This document shows, piece by piece, positions 35,123 to 44,998 of a stretch of 64,000 bases of DNA (within the stretch, counting starts at the first letter, position 1; every line of letters starts with the position of its first letter). The position numbers were made by a program, and so were the translations under genes. This DNA is from Pseudomonas sp. ADAK13. GTDB taxonomy: Bacteria > Pseudomonadota > Gammaproteobacteria > Pseudomonadales > Pseudomonadaceae. Below the pieces are notes generated by a model, which was not told where the DNA came from, searched no databases, and saw only the letters and a program-made list of their open reading frames with translations. The stretch lies in contig NZ_CP052860.1 of assembly GCF_012935715.1 (NCBI RefSeq), positions 6,572,001 to 6,636,000 of the forward strand. The letters run 5' to 3'.

Positions 35123-37759
35123 TCAGGTTTTTGGCTGCAACAACAACGCCACCAACGCACTCCACCCCGTCTGATGCGACGCCCCCAACCCCCGCCCGGT
35201 CTCCCCATGAAAATACTCATGGAACAACACCAGGTCGCGGCTCGCCGGGTCGGCCTCCAACTGCGCATATCCCACCATCGACGGCCTTGAACCGTTTTCA
35301 TCTCGCAGAAACAAGCGCGTCAGCCGTTGACTCAGACCGTCTGCCACCTCCTCCAGCGACGCCAGGTACCCACTCCCCGCCGGGTACTCCACCGAGAAAT
35401 TGTCGGCGTAGTAGCGATGAAATTCCCGCAGCGACTCAATCAGCATGTAATTGACCGGCATCCACAACGGCCCACGCCAATTGGAGTTGCCGCCGTACAG
35501 CCGTGAGTCAGACTCCGCCGGTTCATAGCGGGCGCACAGGGTGTTGCCATTCATCTTCAGCGCCAGCGGTTCCTCGGCAAAGGCTTTGGATAGCGAGCGC
35601 ACCCCAAACGTGGAGAGAAACTCGGACTCATCCAGCATGCGCCGCAGCAAGTCCTTGGTGCGCTCGCCCCGCAACAGCGCCAGCAACAGGCGATTACCCT
35701 GCCCCGGCTCGTTCCAGCGCGATACCAACTTGGCCAGGTCGGGCCGGTGCTTCATAAAGCCCAGCAGACGCTCACGCAGCCCTTCCAGGCCTTCATGCTC
35801 GCGCTGCTCCAGCACCAGCACCGCAAACAGCGGCATCAGCCCGACGATGGAACGCAGCCGCACCGGTTCGCTTTCACCGCCGGGACGGTGCAGCACGTCG
35901 TAGAAAAACTGGTCCTGTTCATCCCACAGGCCTTCGTCACCGTTGTCCACGCGGTTGATCGCGCCAGCGATGTACAGGAAGTGCTCGAAAAACTTCACCG
36001 CGATGTCCACGTACACGACGTTGCGCTTGGCCAACTCCAGGCCGATGCGCATCAGGTCCAACGCATACGCGGCCACCCACGCCGTGCCGTCCGCCTGGTC
36101 CAACTGATAACCCGGCGGCAAATCAGCCGAGCGGTCGAACAGCGCAATGTTGTCCAGCCCGAGGAAACCACCCTGGAACAGGTTGCGGCCCTCGGCGTCC
36201 TTGCGGTTGACCCACCAGGAAAAATTCAGCAGCAGCTTGTGGAAAATCCGCTCGAGGAAATCCATGTCGCCCACGCCCTTCAGCGCCTTGTCCTGCTGGT
36301 ACACCCGCCAACTGGCCCAGGCGTGCACCGGCGGGTTGGCATCGTCGAAACGCCACTCGTAGGCCGGCAACTGGCCGTTGGGGTGCATGAAGCGGTCCTT
36401 CACCAGCAGCAACAGCTGCTGCTTGGCGTAACCCGGATCGATCAGGGCAAAGGCCACCGCCTGGAAACCCTGGTCCCACGAGGCGTACCACGGGTACTCC
36501 CAGGTGTCGGGCATCGAGAGGATGTCGAAATTCGACAGGTGCCGCCAATGGGTATTGCGGATATGCAGGCGCTCGGGCGGCGGTGCGGGCTGGGCCGGGT
36601 CGCCGTCGAGCCACTGGTTCACGTCGAAGTAATACAACTGCTTGGACCACAGCAACCCGGCCAGGGCCTGGCGCTGCACGTTGCGCGCGTCTTCATCGGC
36701 GATGCCCTGTTGCAGCGCCGCATAGAACTCGTCGGTCTCCTGGCGGCGCTGTTCGAACAGCTTGCGTGCATTGATCCAGGGCGCTTCCGCCGGGGCGAAG
36801 CGCAGGTACAGGGTTTTGCTTTCCAGGCCCGCCAGTTCCAGAATGAAACGTGCGGCGACCTTGGTGCCCGAGTCCCGGCGAATCGCGGTTTGCGCCCCCG
36901 TGGTCACGTAGTCGTTGATCCCGTCCTTGAACGGCCCCGGCGCGGGTTGCCCATCCAGCTTGGGAAAGTTGGTTTCGTTTTCGCAGAACAGCCATTCCAC
37001 ACCGTCCTGGCCCCAGGCACTCAGGTGGCGATCAACCAACTCATGGTGGCGCGCCACCACCTGCTCGCCCTCCAGGCGCAACTCGGGCTTGGGCGCATCC
37101 GCACTCCAGCTCCAGTCGTTGCGCGCCCACAGGTGCGGCAACACCTGCAAGCGCGTGGGCTGGTCGGAACGGTTGTGCACGGTGATGCGCATGAATACAT
37201 CGTCAGGCTGGTGCTTGGCGTATTCGACGGTGACATCGCAGTAGCGGTTGTCTTCGAAAACCCCGGTGTCGAGGATTTCGTATTCGGCATCCCCCAGGCC
37301 ACGGCGGGCGTTCTCGGTGATCAGGTCGTCGTAGGGAAAGGCCGCGTGGGGGTATTTGTAGAGCATGCGCATGTAGGCATGGCTCGGCACGCCATCGACG
37401 AAAAAGTACAGTTCCTTGACGTCTTCGCCGTGGTTGCCCTCGGCGTTGTTCAGGCCGAACAGGCGCTCCTTGATGATTGCGTCGTGCCCGTTCCACAGCG
37501 CCAGGCCCAGGCACCAGCGCTGGGCCTTGTCGCTGAAACCCGCGAGGCCGTCTTCGCCCCAGCGGTAGGCGCGGCTGCGGGCATGTTCGTGGGGGAAGTA
37601 GCGCCAGGCGTCGCCGTCGGCGCTGTAGTCTTCGCGCACCGTGCCCCATTGCCGCTCGCTCAGGTAGGGGCCCCAGTCACGCCAGCGCTCGGCGTCGTCC
37701 CTGGCCAGGCGCTGGCCTTCAATCGTTTCCAGAATGTTCGTCGCAGGCTGTGCCGTCAT
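35123..37759 (-). CDS. MGH1-type (GH63-like) glycoside hydrolase
   Basis: 878 residues with an (alpha/alpha)6-barrel of the GH63 / mannosylglycerate-hydrolase-like family: WYASWDQGFQAVAFALIDP, EWRFDDANPPVHAWASW, and the C-terminal GGNSNWRGPLWMPVNYMLIESLREF and GETGRGLGASHQTGWSALVA. No signal peptide, so it acts in the cytoplasm, probably on a small glucoside such as glucosylglycerate or a disaccharide. The ATG at 37759 is used: the open frame runs 29 codons further up but those are rich in Arg/Trp and unlike the family. It is divergent from hglS and shows no operon partner. Confidence 0.87.
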   Translation of the reverse strand: MTAQPATNILETIEGQRLARDDAERWRDWGPYLSERQWGTVREDYSADGDAWRYFPHEHARSRAYRWGEDGLAGFSDKAQRWCLGLALWNGHDAIIKERLFGLNNAEGNHGEDVKELYFFVDGVPSHAYMRMLYKYPHAAFPYDDLITENARRGLGDAEYEILDTGVFEDNRYCDVTVEYAKHQPDDVFMRITVHNRSDQPTRLQVLPHLWARNDWSWSADAPKPELRLEGEQVVARHHELVDRHLSAWGQDGVEWLFCENETNFPKLDGQPAPGPFKDGINDYVTTGAQTAIRRDSGTKVAARFILELAGLESKTLYLRFAPAEAPWINARKLFEQRRQETDEFYAALQQGIADEDARNVQRQALAGLLWSKQLYYFDVNQWLDGDPAQPAPPPERLHIRNTHWRHLSNFDILSMPDTWEYPWYASWDQGFQAVAFALIDPGYAKQQLLLLVKDRFMHPNGQLPAYEWRFDDANPPVHAWASWRVYQQDKALKGVGDMDFLERIFHKLLLNFSWWVNRKDAEGRNLFQGGFLGLDNIALFDRSADLPPGYQLDQADGTAWVAAYALDLMRIGLELAKRNVVYVDIAVKFFEHFLYIAGAINRVDNGDEGLWDEQDQFFYDVLHRPGGESEPVRLRSIVGLMPLFAVLVLEQREHEGLEGLRERLLGFMKHRPDLAKLVSRWNEPGQGNRLLLALLRGERTKDLLRRMLDESEFLSTFGVRSLSKAFAEEPLALKMNGNTLCARYEPAESDSRLYGGNSNWRGPLWMPVNYMLIESLREFHRYYADNFSVEYPAGSGYLASLEEVADGLSQRLTRLFLRDENGSRPSMVGYAQLEADPASRDLVLFHEYFHGETGRGLGASHQTGWSALVALLLQPKT

Positions 37760-37954
37760 CGAGTCTTCCGTCGCGTTCCGAGGTGACGGCCAGTGTAGAG
37801 CCCATCGGCGGTGAGATGCACGTGAAGCTAATAACATCCAGCTCATTCATTTGCAGAATGAAGTCCAGAGGATTCTTCGTTTGCAAGGCCGTGGCAGGCC
37901 CAACAAAATCAACCCACCGTGCATTTTATCTCTATAGCCGCCAGGAATTTTTCT

Positions 37955-39322
37955 ATGCCCACCGCCCGCCCTGTCAGCCCTGACGACATTCGCAAAGGCT
38001 TCTCCAAGGCCATGTCCGACATGTACCGCGATGAAGTGCCGCTGTATGGCGCGCTGATGGAACTGGTGGCCGAGACCAATGCCCGGGTGCTCAACACCGA
38101 CACCGGGCTGGCTCACCAACTGCAGCGCACCGGGGAAATCCAGCGCCTGGACATGGAGCGCCACGGCGCCATCCGCCTGGGCACCGCTGAAGAACTGGCG
38201 ACCATCAGCCGCCTGTTTGCGGTGATGGGCATGCAACCGGTGGGCTATTACGACCTCACGCCCGCCGGCGTCCCTGTACATTCCACGGCCTTTCGCGCCG
38301 TGCATGAGAGCGCCCTGCAAACCAGTCCGTTCCGGGTGTTCACCTCCCTGCTGCGTCTGGAGCTGATCGAAAACCCGGAACTGCGCGCCTTCGCCCAATC
38401 CGCCCTGGCCAAGCGCTCGATCTTCACCCCGCGTGCCCTGGAGCTGATCCAACAAGCGGAAACCGATGGCGGCCTCGACGCCGCTCACGCCGAGGAGTTT
38501 ATCCAGCAAGCCCTGGAAACCTTCCGCTGGCACCACACCGCCACCGTCACCGCCGCGCAATACCAGCAACTGAGCGACCAGCACCGGCTGATCGCGGACG
38601 TGGTGGCGTTCAAGGGCCCGCACATCAACCACCTGACGCCGCGCACCCTGGACATCGACCAGGTGCAGGCCGCGATGCCGGGCAAAGGCATTACCCCCAA
38701 GGCCGTGATCGAAGGGCCGCCCCGCCGCCAATGCCCGATCCTGCTGCGCCAGACCAGTTTCAAGGCCCTCGACGAGGCGATTGCCTTTACCGACGCCAAG
38801 GGCAGCCACAGCGCACGCTTCGGCGAAATCGAACAACGCGGCGTGGCGCTTACCCCCAAGGGCCGGGCGCTGTACGACCAACTGCTGAATGCGGCGCGGG
38901 ACGAACTGGGTGCGTTTCCGAATGAGGCCAACGCCGCGCGCTACACCGAATTGATGGAACAACACTTCCAGGCGTTTCCCGACGATCACCGGCAGATGCG
39001 CGAACAGGAACTGGCGTACTTCCGCTATTTCGTGACCGAAAAAGGCTTGGCCGCGCAGCACAAGGCCGCCACCCTGGACGCATCGATCGCCGCCGGCCAC
39101 GTCGACGTAGAGCCCTTGGTGTATGAAGATTTTCTGCCGGTGAGTGCGGCGGGGATTTTCCAGTCGAACCTGGGGGATGCGGCGCAAAGTCACTACGCGG
39201 CCAACGCGAACCAGGCCGAGTTTGAAAAAGCCCTGGGCCGCCAGACCATCGACGAGTTGACGTTGTACGGGGAAACCCAGCAGCGCTCGATTGACGAATG
39301 CACCCGCGCGCTGCTGGCTTGA
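37955..39322 (+). CDS. hglS: 2-oxoadipate dioxygenase/decarboxylase HglS (DUF1338, YdcJ family)
   Basis: 455 residues from the ATG at 37955 with an AGGAA site. The metal ligands known for P. putida HglS are at the same numbers: His70 (ERHGAIRLG), with Arg74 after it, His226 (GPHINHLTP) and a Glu in RFGEIEQRG (291/293). HglS turns 2-oxoadipate into D-2-hydroxyglutarate in the D-lysine branch of lysine breakdown, using O2 and Fe(II). No other lysine gene is adjacent; in Pseudomonas it is often elsewhere too. It is a single gene in the cytoplasm. Confidence 0.93.
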   Translation: MPTARPVSPDDIRKGFSKAMSDMYRDEVPLYGALMELVAETNARVLNTDTGLAHQLQRTGEIQRLDMERHGAIRLGTAEELATISRLFAVMGMQPVGYYDLTPAGVPVHSTAFRAVHESALQTSPFRVFTSLLRLELIENPELRAFAQSALAKRSIFTPRALELIQQAETDGGLDAAHAEEFIQQALETFRWHHTATVTAAQYQQLSDQHRLIADVVAFKGPHINHLTPRTLDIDQVQAAMPGKGITPKAVIEGPPRRQCPILLRQTSFKALDEAIAFTDAKGSHSARFGEIEQRGVALTPKGRALYDQLLNAARDELGAFPNEANAARYTELMEQHFQAFPDDHRQMREQELAYFRYFVTEKGLAAQHKAATLDASIAAGHVDVEPLVYEDFLPVSAAGIFQSNLGDAAQSHYAANANQAEFEKALGRQTIDELTLYGETQQRSIDECTRALLA

Positions 39323-39330
39323 AAAAGAGA

Positions 39331-39388
39331 GTTCGCCCGGCCACAGCGCATTCCATGCGCCGTCTAAGAGCCCCAGTGCCGGGCGAAC
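39331..39388. other. Nested stem-loop structure between convergent genes
   Basis: GTTCGCCCGGC (39331-39341) pairs with GCCGGGCGAAC (39378-39388); inside it, GCGCAT and ATGCGC form a second hairpin with a 3-base loop (39346-39360). It lies just after the hglS stop and before the ydcH-type gene end. No T run follows. It may act as a two-way terminator or a structured RNA. Confidence 0.55.
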
Positions 39389-39447
39389 GATTGGCATGAT
39401 AGGCAGCGACGGCGTCGCTGTCTTTCAGGCAATTCTGAACAAATCTT

Positions 39448-39687
39448 CTACTTGGCGGCCGCTTTCTCCAGTTGCTCGACGATCTTGTCTTTGATCAACA
39501 GGCGTTTCTTCTTCAGTTTCTCCAACTCCTCATCGCCGCCGCTTGAAGACTCAAGCTCCAGCACCTCCTTGTCGGCGCTGTCGTATTGATGCAGCAGCGA
39601 ATCCAGGTAGTTGTCGCCCGCCCTGCGCTTTTGAATGTCTTCCTTGGTGAAAGTCAGGTCCTGATACAGGTCGTGTTTCACTGGCAT
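39448..39687 (-). CDS. YdcH/DUF465-family small coiled-coil protein
   Basis: 79 residues. The chain reads MPVKHDLYQDLTFTKEDIQKRR, then a heptad-like helix with EELEKLKKKRLLIKDKIVEQL. This is the DUF465/YdcH family, small alpha-helical cytoplasmic proteins of unknown role found next to many genes. The GGAGGT site before the ATG at 39687 fixes this start; the much longer open frame upstream is antisense to the transketolase gene. It is divergent from that gene. Confidence 0.88.
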   Translation of the reverse strand: MPVKHDLYQDLTFTKEDIQKRRAGDNYLDSLLHQYDSADKEVLELESSSGGDEELEKLKKKRLLIKDKIVEQLEKAAAK

Positions 39688-39876
39688 GGAGTACCTCCGC
39701 AAGTTGATCATTGACTGAATGCCCTTTGAAGCTAGCCCATCCGACGGGCTCTTGTCATGTTTGAGATCAACCTGTCGCGTTTGAATCCCCGTTCGTCGCT
39801 GGGCAGACGATTTCATAAAACCTTTGGCCCACCCTGCCCTCCACTGTAGATCGTCACCCGATGGAGAACAGGTTCC

Positions 39877-41943
39877 ATGAATCACGCTGCCAACGCTGTC
39901 GACACCCAGTGCATCAACACTATCCGTACCCTCGCCATGGACGCCGTGCAAAAGGCCAACTCCGGCCACCCCGGCACGCCCATGGGCCTGGCGCCCGTCG
40001 GCTACACCCTGTGGAGCCGCTTCCTGCGGTATCACCCCGAGCACCCCGACTGGCCCAACCGCGACCGTTTCGTGTTGTCGGTGGGCCATGCCTCGATGCT
40101 GCTGTATTCGCTGTTGCACCTGGCGGGCGTGGTGGAGATTGACGCCCACGGCAAGCGCTCCGGCGAGCCGGCGATCAGCCTGGATGACATCAAGCAGTTC
40201 CGGCAGATGAGTTCGAAAACCCCGGGCCACCCCGAGTACCGCATGACCACCGGCGTGGAGACCACCACCGGGCCACTCGGCCAGGGCTGCGCCAACAGCG
40301 TCGGCATGGCCATGGCCGAGCGTTGGCTGGCCAAGCGTTTCAACCGTGACGACCAGGTGCTGTTCGACTACAACGTGTACACCCTGTGCGGTGACGGTGA
40401 CATGATGGAAGGCATCAGCAGCGAGGCCGCGTCCATGGCCGGGCACTTGAAGCTGGATAACCTGTGCTGGATCTACGACAACAACACCATCAGCATCGAA
40501 GGCCACACCGAACTGGCCTTCAGCGAGGACGTGATCAAGCGCTTCCAGGCCTATGGCTGGCACACGTTGCACGTTACCGACGCCAATGACCTGACGGCCC
40601 TGAGCGAGGCCCTGAGCACCTTCCAGAAAAACACCGGCGCTCCGACCCTGATCGTGGTCGACAGCGTGATCGGCTACGGCTCGCCCCACAAACACAACAC
40701 CGCTTCGGCCCACGGCGAACCCTTGGGCGAAGAAGAAATCCGCCTGACCAAAGCCGCCTACGGCTGGCCCGAAGACTCAAGCTTCCTGGTGCCGGACGAA
40801 GCGCGCACGGTCCTGCGGGATGCGCTGCTTGCGCGCAGCAAGCCGCTGTATGAGCAATGGACACACACCCTGTCCCACCTGGAACAGTACGAGCCGGAAC
40901 TGGCTGATGAGCTGCGGCGCATGCGCGCCGGCGAAATGCCCGAGCATTGGCAGGACCAACTGCCGAGCTTTGCCGCAGATGCCAAGGGCGTTGCCAGCCG
41001 CGCCGCCGGTGGTGAGGTGTTGAATGCGTTTGCCCAGCAGATCCCGTGGCTGCTGGGGGGCTCGGCAGACCTGTCGCCCTCCACCAAGACCAACCTGACC
41101 TTCGATAGCGCCGGGCGTTTCAGCGCCGAGAACTACGGCGGGCGCAACCTGCACTTCGGAATTCGCGAGCATGCCATGGGCGCGATTGCCAACGGCATGG
41201 CGCTGTCGTACCTGCGGCCCTACACCTCGACCTTCCTGGTGTTCAGCGACTACATGAAACCGCCGATTCGCCTCGCAGCGATCATGGAACTGCCCGTGGT
41301 ATTCGTGTTTACCCATGACTCGATTGGCGTCGGCGAAGACGGCCCTACGCACCAGCCCATCGAACATCTGACCCAGCTGCGCGCCACACCGGGCTTGCTG
41401 ACCCTGCGCCCGGGGGACGCGAATGAAACCCTGGAAGCCTGGAAGATCGCCCTGGCCCAGACCCATCGGCCGACGTGCGTGGTGCTGTCACGGCAAAACC
41501 TGCCGACCCTGGACCGCACGCAATACGCCGCCGCCTCGGGCACGTCCCGTGGTGCCTATGTGCTGGCCGGCGCCGAGAAGCCCCAGGTGATCCTGATCGC
41601 CACCGGCAGTGAGGTCAGCCTGGCCGTAGACGCCTATGAGCAGCTGAAATCCGAGGGCGTGGCGGCGCAGGTGGTGTCGATGCCGAGCTGGGAGTTGTTC
41701 GAAGAACAGGACCAGGCCTACCGCGACAGCGTACTGCCGCCCACGGTGAAAGCCCGGTTGGTGGTGGAACAGGCAGGCCCACTGGGCTGGGATCGCTACG
41801 TGGGGCAGACCGGGGCGAAAGTGGTGATGAACAGCTTTGGCGCCTCGGCTCCGCTGTCCAAGTTGCAGGCCAAGTTCGGCTTTACCCTGGAGAACGTGGT
41901 GAAACTGGCGAAAGAGCAAGTCAAGCTCAACGCCACTGGCTAG
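39877..41943 (+). CDS. tkt: Transketolase
   Basis: 688 residues, slightly longer than TktA of E. coli. Thiamine diphosphate-binding motifs: ANSGHPGTPMGLAP, GDGDMMEGISSEA ending in NN (YDNNTIS), and the catalytic Glu in FGIREHAMG near 430; HDSIGVGEDGPTHQP holds the donor-side His residues. It transfers two-carbon units in the pentose phosphate pathway. A single gene, not in the epd/pgk cluster where the main Pseudomonas transketolase sits, so this may be a second copy. The main copy is not in this window, so this cannot be verified here. It would use erythrose 4-phosphate made by the polyol pathway at 13487-22691. Confidence 0.9.
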   Translation: MNHAANAVDTQCINTIRTLAMDAVQKANSGHPGTPMGLAPVGYTLWSRFLRYHPEHPDWPNRDRFVLSVGHASMLLYSLLHLAGVVEIDAHGKRSGEPAISLDDIKQFRQMSSKTPGHPEYRMTTGVETTTGPLGQGCANSVGMAMAERWLAKRFNRDDQVLFDYNVYTLCGDGDMMEGISSEAASMAGHLKLDNLCWIYDNNTISIEGHTELAFSEDVIKRFQAYGWHTLHVTDANDLTALSEALSTFQKNTGAPTLIVVDSVIGYGSPHKHNTASAHGEPLGEEEIRLTKAAYGWPEDSSFLVPDEARTVLRDALLARSKPLYEQWTHTLSHLEQYEPELADELRRMRAGEMPEHWQDQLPSFAADAKGVASRAAGGEVLNAFAQQIPWLLGGSADLSPSTKTNLTFDSAGRFSAENYGGRNLHFGIREHAMGAIANGMALSYLRPYTSTFLVFSDYMKPPIRLAAIMELPVVFVFTHDSIGVGEDGPTHQPIEHLTQLRATPGLLTLRPGDANETLEAWKIALAQTHRPTCVVLSRQNLPTLDRTQYAAASGTSRGAYVLAGAEKPQVILIATGSEVSLAVDAYEQLKSEGVAAQVVSMPSWELFEEQDQAYRDSVLPPTVKARLVVEQAGPLGWDRYVGQTGAKVVMNSFGASAPLSKLQAKFGFTLENVVKLAKEQVKLNATG

Positions 41944-42049
41944 GCACAGGCACGAGGCGATGAAGGATAAGTAGAGGGAAGCGTGCAAGTTCTGGATAAT
42001 GGCCCCCGCGTGATCACACGCCCAGCCAACGATACGGAAATCTTGCTCG

Positions 42050-43291
42050 ATGAAATTGCTGCCCCTTCTCGCCTCAGCCTTGCTGCTTCCGTCCATTGCC
42101 CATGCAGGCGATGCCGCACTGGACGACACCCTCAAGGCCTTCAGCCGGTGTGACGCCAGCTTCTTTTCCAGCCTCAAGGCCCACAGCGATGCCTGGAAAG
42201 CCTACGCACCGCTGAAGCAAGATAAGGATGCCGCGTGGATTCCGGTGGCCAACCGCAGCAGCCGTTCCGGCAACACGGTGGCCCTGCGCGACCTGCCCCC
42301 CGTCGCCGGAATGAAGTTGCTGTCCTATTTCGACGAGAGCACCAACCTGGGCAACGCCGGCTACTACTTCTACTGGGGCTTCATGGTGGATGGCAGCCCG
42401 GATGACGTTGCCAAACGCCTCAGCCCGCTGCTGGAAAAACCCGCCCTCCTGAAGAAAATCGACACCGCTTACGTGCGCAGCGAACTGCGGTTTCGCGACA
42501 ACTGGCTGAGCATCGAGCCGATGCCCGGCGTCGCTCCCGGCAAGTCGCGTGTGGAGCGCGTACTGCTGCTGGAACCGGAAGGCGCACAAACCCGCCTGAG
42601 CTGCTCGGTGCAAGGTGCCGTCGACGCCGCGCTGCTGGTGCAATTGCGCCCGGACATACCGCCGGCCGAGTACCCGCAAACGCGCCTGGAGACAGCCATT
42701 GGCGATGTCCCCGTGCCCCAGGAACTGGTGAAGAAACTCGACTCGCCCCTGCTTGCGCCGAAGTTCAAATCGTTGACCTACACCTACACGACCCAACCGG
42801 TCGGAGCCCGCAAGCGCAACCCGGTCACCGTTACGTACAAGGCCGAGGGTGGCCTTCTGAACAAAACCGAAAAATACGGCAGCTTCGAGGTGGAACGGTT
42901 GACCAAGGCCGACCTTATCCAGCTGAAAGCAAAAATGGTCGGTCTCGGCGATGACAGCGTGTTGCAAACCAGCGAACTTGAATTCAAGGCGCCACAAAGC
43001 TGGAACCCGGGCCAGACGCTCAGTGCACGCCTGCTCATGAAACACGTGCCGGCCAAGGCCGACGACGAGCCCTCCCGGACCCAACTGGAATGCACAGTGG
43101 GCGAGCGCATACCCGCACGCAACGTATTCGCCTCGCTGCCGGGTGACGCCATCAAGCTTGCGTGTGTGCAGGGCGAAAACCGCACATCCCAGGCCTTTAT
43201 CGAAGACCTGGGCCTCGCCGTCACGCTGGAGTCGGGGTCCGGCGCCGATCATGACGTGTACGAAATCACCGCCCTGGAGGTGGTGCGCTGA
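42050..43291 (+). CDS. Unknown secreted protein, paralogue of the one at 60643
   Basis: 413 residues. Signal peptide with AHA-G cleavage near 19. The chain has two related segments. The first (to about 200) carries FSRCDASFFSSLK, then WGFMVDG and CSVQGAVDAALLVQLRPD. The second (about 240-413) ends with TQLECTVGERIPARNVF and LACVQGENR. The first segment is clearly like the 206-residue secreted protein at 60643 (F-x-C-D, WGFY, ERILMVEP, CSVQGTVSAAML, RPD). I recognise no named domain. Gene end abuts the convergent SDR gene without a gap. Confidence 0.7.
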   Translation: MKLLPLLASALLLPSIAHAGDAALDDTLKAFSRCDASFFSSLKAHSDAWKAYAPLKQDKDAAWIPVANRSSRSGNTVALRDLPPVAGMKLLSYFDESTNLGNAGYYFYWGFMVDGSPDDVAKRLSPLLEKPALLKKIDTAYVRSELRFRDNWLSIEPMPGVAPGKSRVERVLLLEPEGAQTRLSCSVQGAVDAALLVQLRPDIPPAEYPQTRLETAIGDVPVPQELVKKLDSPLLAPKFKSLTYTYTTQPVGARKRNPVTVTYKAEGGLLNKTEKYGSFEVERLTKADLIQLKAKMVGLGDDSVLQTSELEFKAPQSWNPGQTLSARLLMKHVPAKADDEPSRTQLECTVGERIPARNVFASLPGDAIKLACVQGENRTSQAFIEDLGLAVTLESGSGADHDVYEITALEVVR

Positions 43292-44053
43292 TCACTTGCC
43301 GCCGGTGACATCCAGGAACGTTCCCGTGATGAAGGACGCCTCGGCGCCGGCCAGCCACAGGATCGCCCGCGCCACTTCTTCGGGCTGACCGCCCCGGCCC
43401 ATGGGGATCGAATCCTTCACGCGGTCAACCCGCCCCGGCTCCCCGCCGCTGGCGTGAATATCGGTGTAGATATGCCCGGGACGAATACAGTTGACGCGTA
43501 TTCCCTCCCGGGCGACTTCCTTGGCAAACCCGATGGTAAAGGTCTCAAGCGCACCCTTCGACGCCGCGTAGTCGACGTATTCATTGGGGCTGCCGAGCCT
43601 GGCCGAGGCCGACGAGAGATTGATCACCGACCCGCCCCGGCCGTTGTGACGAAACGACATGCGCTTCACCGCTTGCTGGGCACACAGCATCGGACCGATC
43701 GCGTTGACCGCAAAAATCCGCTGCATCCGTTCGAACGCCAGGTCCTCTACCCGGGACTGCAAGGCGTTGATCCCGGCGTTGTTGACCAGCACATCGATGC
43801 GGCCAAATTCCCGGTCGATCGCGGCAAACAGTTGAATGACCTGCTCCGGGTCAGCGCTGTCGGCGCGCACCGCCAACCCACGGCGCCCGACCGCTTCGAC
43901 ATCCGCCACCACCGCGAGGGCGGCGGGCTCATCGGAAACGAAGCTGATCGCCACGTCATAACCTTGTGCGGCAGCCAGCCGCGCGGTGGCGGCGCCAACG
44001 CCACGACTTCCACCCGTGATCAGAATCAGCGGTGCCTGCGGGACGGTATCCAT
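43292..44053 (-). CDS. SDR-family oxidoreductase
   Basis: 253 residues, classical short-chain dehydrogenase. NAD(P) motif TGGSRGVG, NNAG, and the active-site Ser/Tyr/Lys (LSSASARLG...YVDYAASK). The second-strand ISFVSDE lacks an acidic tip, so NADP is likely. It lies 42 bp downstream of the EamA gene in the same direction and could share its transcript. Substrate unknown. Confidence 0.88.
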   Translation of the reverse strand: MDTVPQAPLILITGGSRGVGAATARLAAAQGYDVAISFVSDEPAALAVVADVEAVGRRGLAVRADSADPEQVIQLFAAIDREFGRIDVLVNNAGINALQSRVEDLAFERMQRIFAVNAIGPMLCAQQAVKRMSFRHNGRGGSVINLSSASARLGSPNEYVDYAASKGALETFTIGFAKEVAREGIRVNCIRPGHIYTDIHASGGEPGRVDRVKDSIPMGRGGQPEEVARAILWLAGAEASFITGTFLDVTGGK

Positions 44054-44095
44054 TGAGCGAACCTCATGTGGTGGTGGGAAATGCTTTACCGGGTG

Positions 44096-44923
44096 TCAGC
44101 CGATCAGGAGGGTGCCGGTGGCGATCACCACGCACGCCAGCACCTTTCGAACCGTCAATGTCTCGCCCAGGAAGAAATAGCCAATCAGCGCCGCGAACAA
44201 CACGCTGGTCTCGCGCAGTGCCGACACTGCGCCCATGGGTGCACCGGCCATGGCGTAGATGATGATCCCGTAGGCCAGGAGCGACACCAGCCCGCCGGCA
44301 AACGCGGTGAAGAAGCCAGGCCGCAGGCTGAACAGACTCTTCGGCCCGCGCAGGCCGATATACACCGCCGGCATCAGCACGCCCCACAAGGCGCACATCC
44401 ACACCGTATAGGCCATCGGGGCGCCGGACAGGCGCGCACCGATGCCGTCGGTCACGCTGTAGGCGGCAATGAAACAGCCGGTGCCCAAGGCGTATGGCAG
44501 GCTTGGGACAGCCAGCCGGCGCCCCCTGAACGCCAGGGAAATGATCCCGCCCGACACCAGGGCAATGCCCAGCAGCGCACCGGCCGACACGCTCTCCCCG
44601 GCAAACACCGCCGCGCCAAGGGTGATCAGCACCGGCGAGGAGCCGCGGGAAATCGGGTAGGTCTGCCCCAGGTCGCCCACCTTGTAGCTGCGCACCAGGA
44701 ACAGGTTGTAGCCAACGTGCAGCACCGCTGACAGCACCACATAAAACCAGCTGGCGGGTGCCGGTGGCTGCAGGAACACCGCGACGGCGACACTGGCGAT
44801 GGCCACCGCCAGGCACATGACCGTCATCGACCAGAGCCGGTCGGCGCCGCCACGCAGCAACGCGTTCCAACTGGCATGCAGTAAGGCGGCGAAGAGAACC
44901 AGGAGAATGATGTGATAAGGCAT
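44096..44923 (-). CDS. EamA/DMT-type small-molecule transporter
   Basis: 275 residues with ten hydrophobic spans in two five-span halves of the DMT superfamily (FAALLHASWNALLR, DLGQTYPISRGSSPVLI; then VSALRETSVLFAALIGYFFLGE, the EamA signature). It is an inner-membrane permease, usually an exporter of amino acids or metabolites. Located between the LysR gene upstream and the SDR gene downstream on the same strand. Confidence 0.88.
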   Translation of the reverse strand: MPYHIILLVLFAALLHASWNALLRGGADRLWSMTVMCLAVAIASVAVAVFLQPPAPASWFYVVLSAVLHVGYNLFLVRSYKVGDLGQTYPISRGSSPVLITLGAAVFAGESVSAGALLGIALVSGGIISLAFRGRRLAVPSLPYALGTGCFIAAYSVTDGIGARLSGAPMAYTVWMCALWGVLMPAVYIGLRGPKSLFSLRPGFFTAFAGGLVSLLAYGIIIYAMAGAPMGAVSALRETSVLFAALIGYFFLGETLTVRKVLACVVIATGTLLIG

Positions 44924-44998
44924 GCACCCATCCTAAGCAACCGGGCGCGTTAACTGAAACGAAGTCTCCTCATTGAAGAATGAGTAAATCCTCATGCT

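Noticed and set aside
35747..37786. A 679-codon plus-strand open frame opposite the glycosidase
   Set aside because: Antisense shadow. The minus-strand frame has clear GH63-type motifs.
39448..40713. Extending the ydcH-type gene to 421 codons
   Set aside because: The extra part is antisense to the transketolase gene; a strong GGAGGT site supports the short form.
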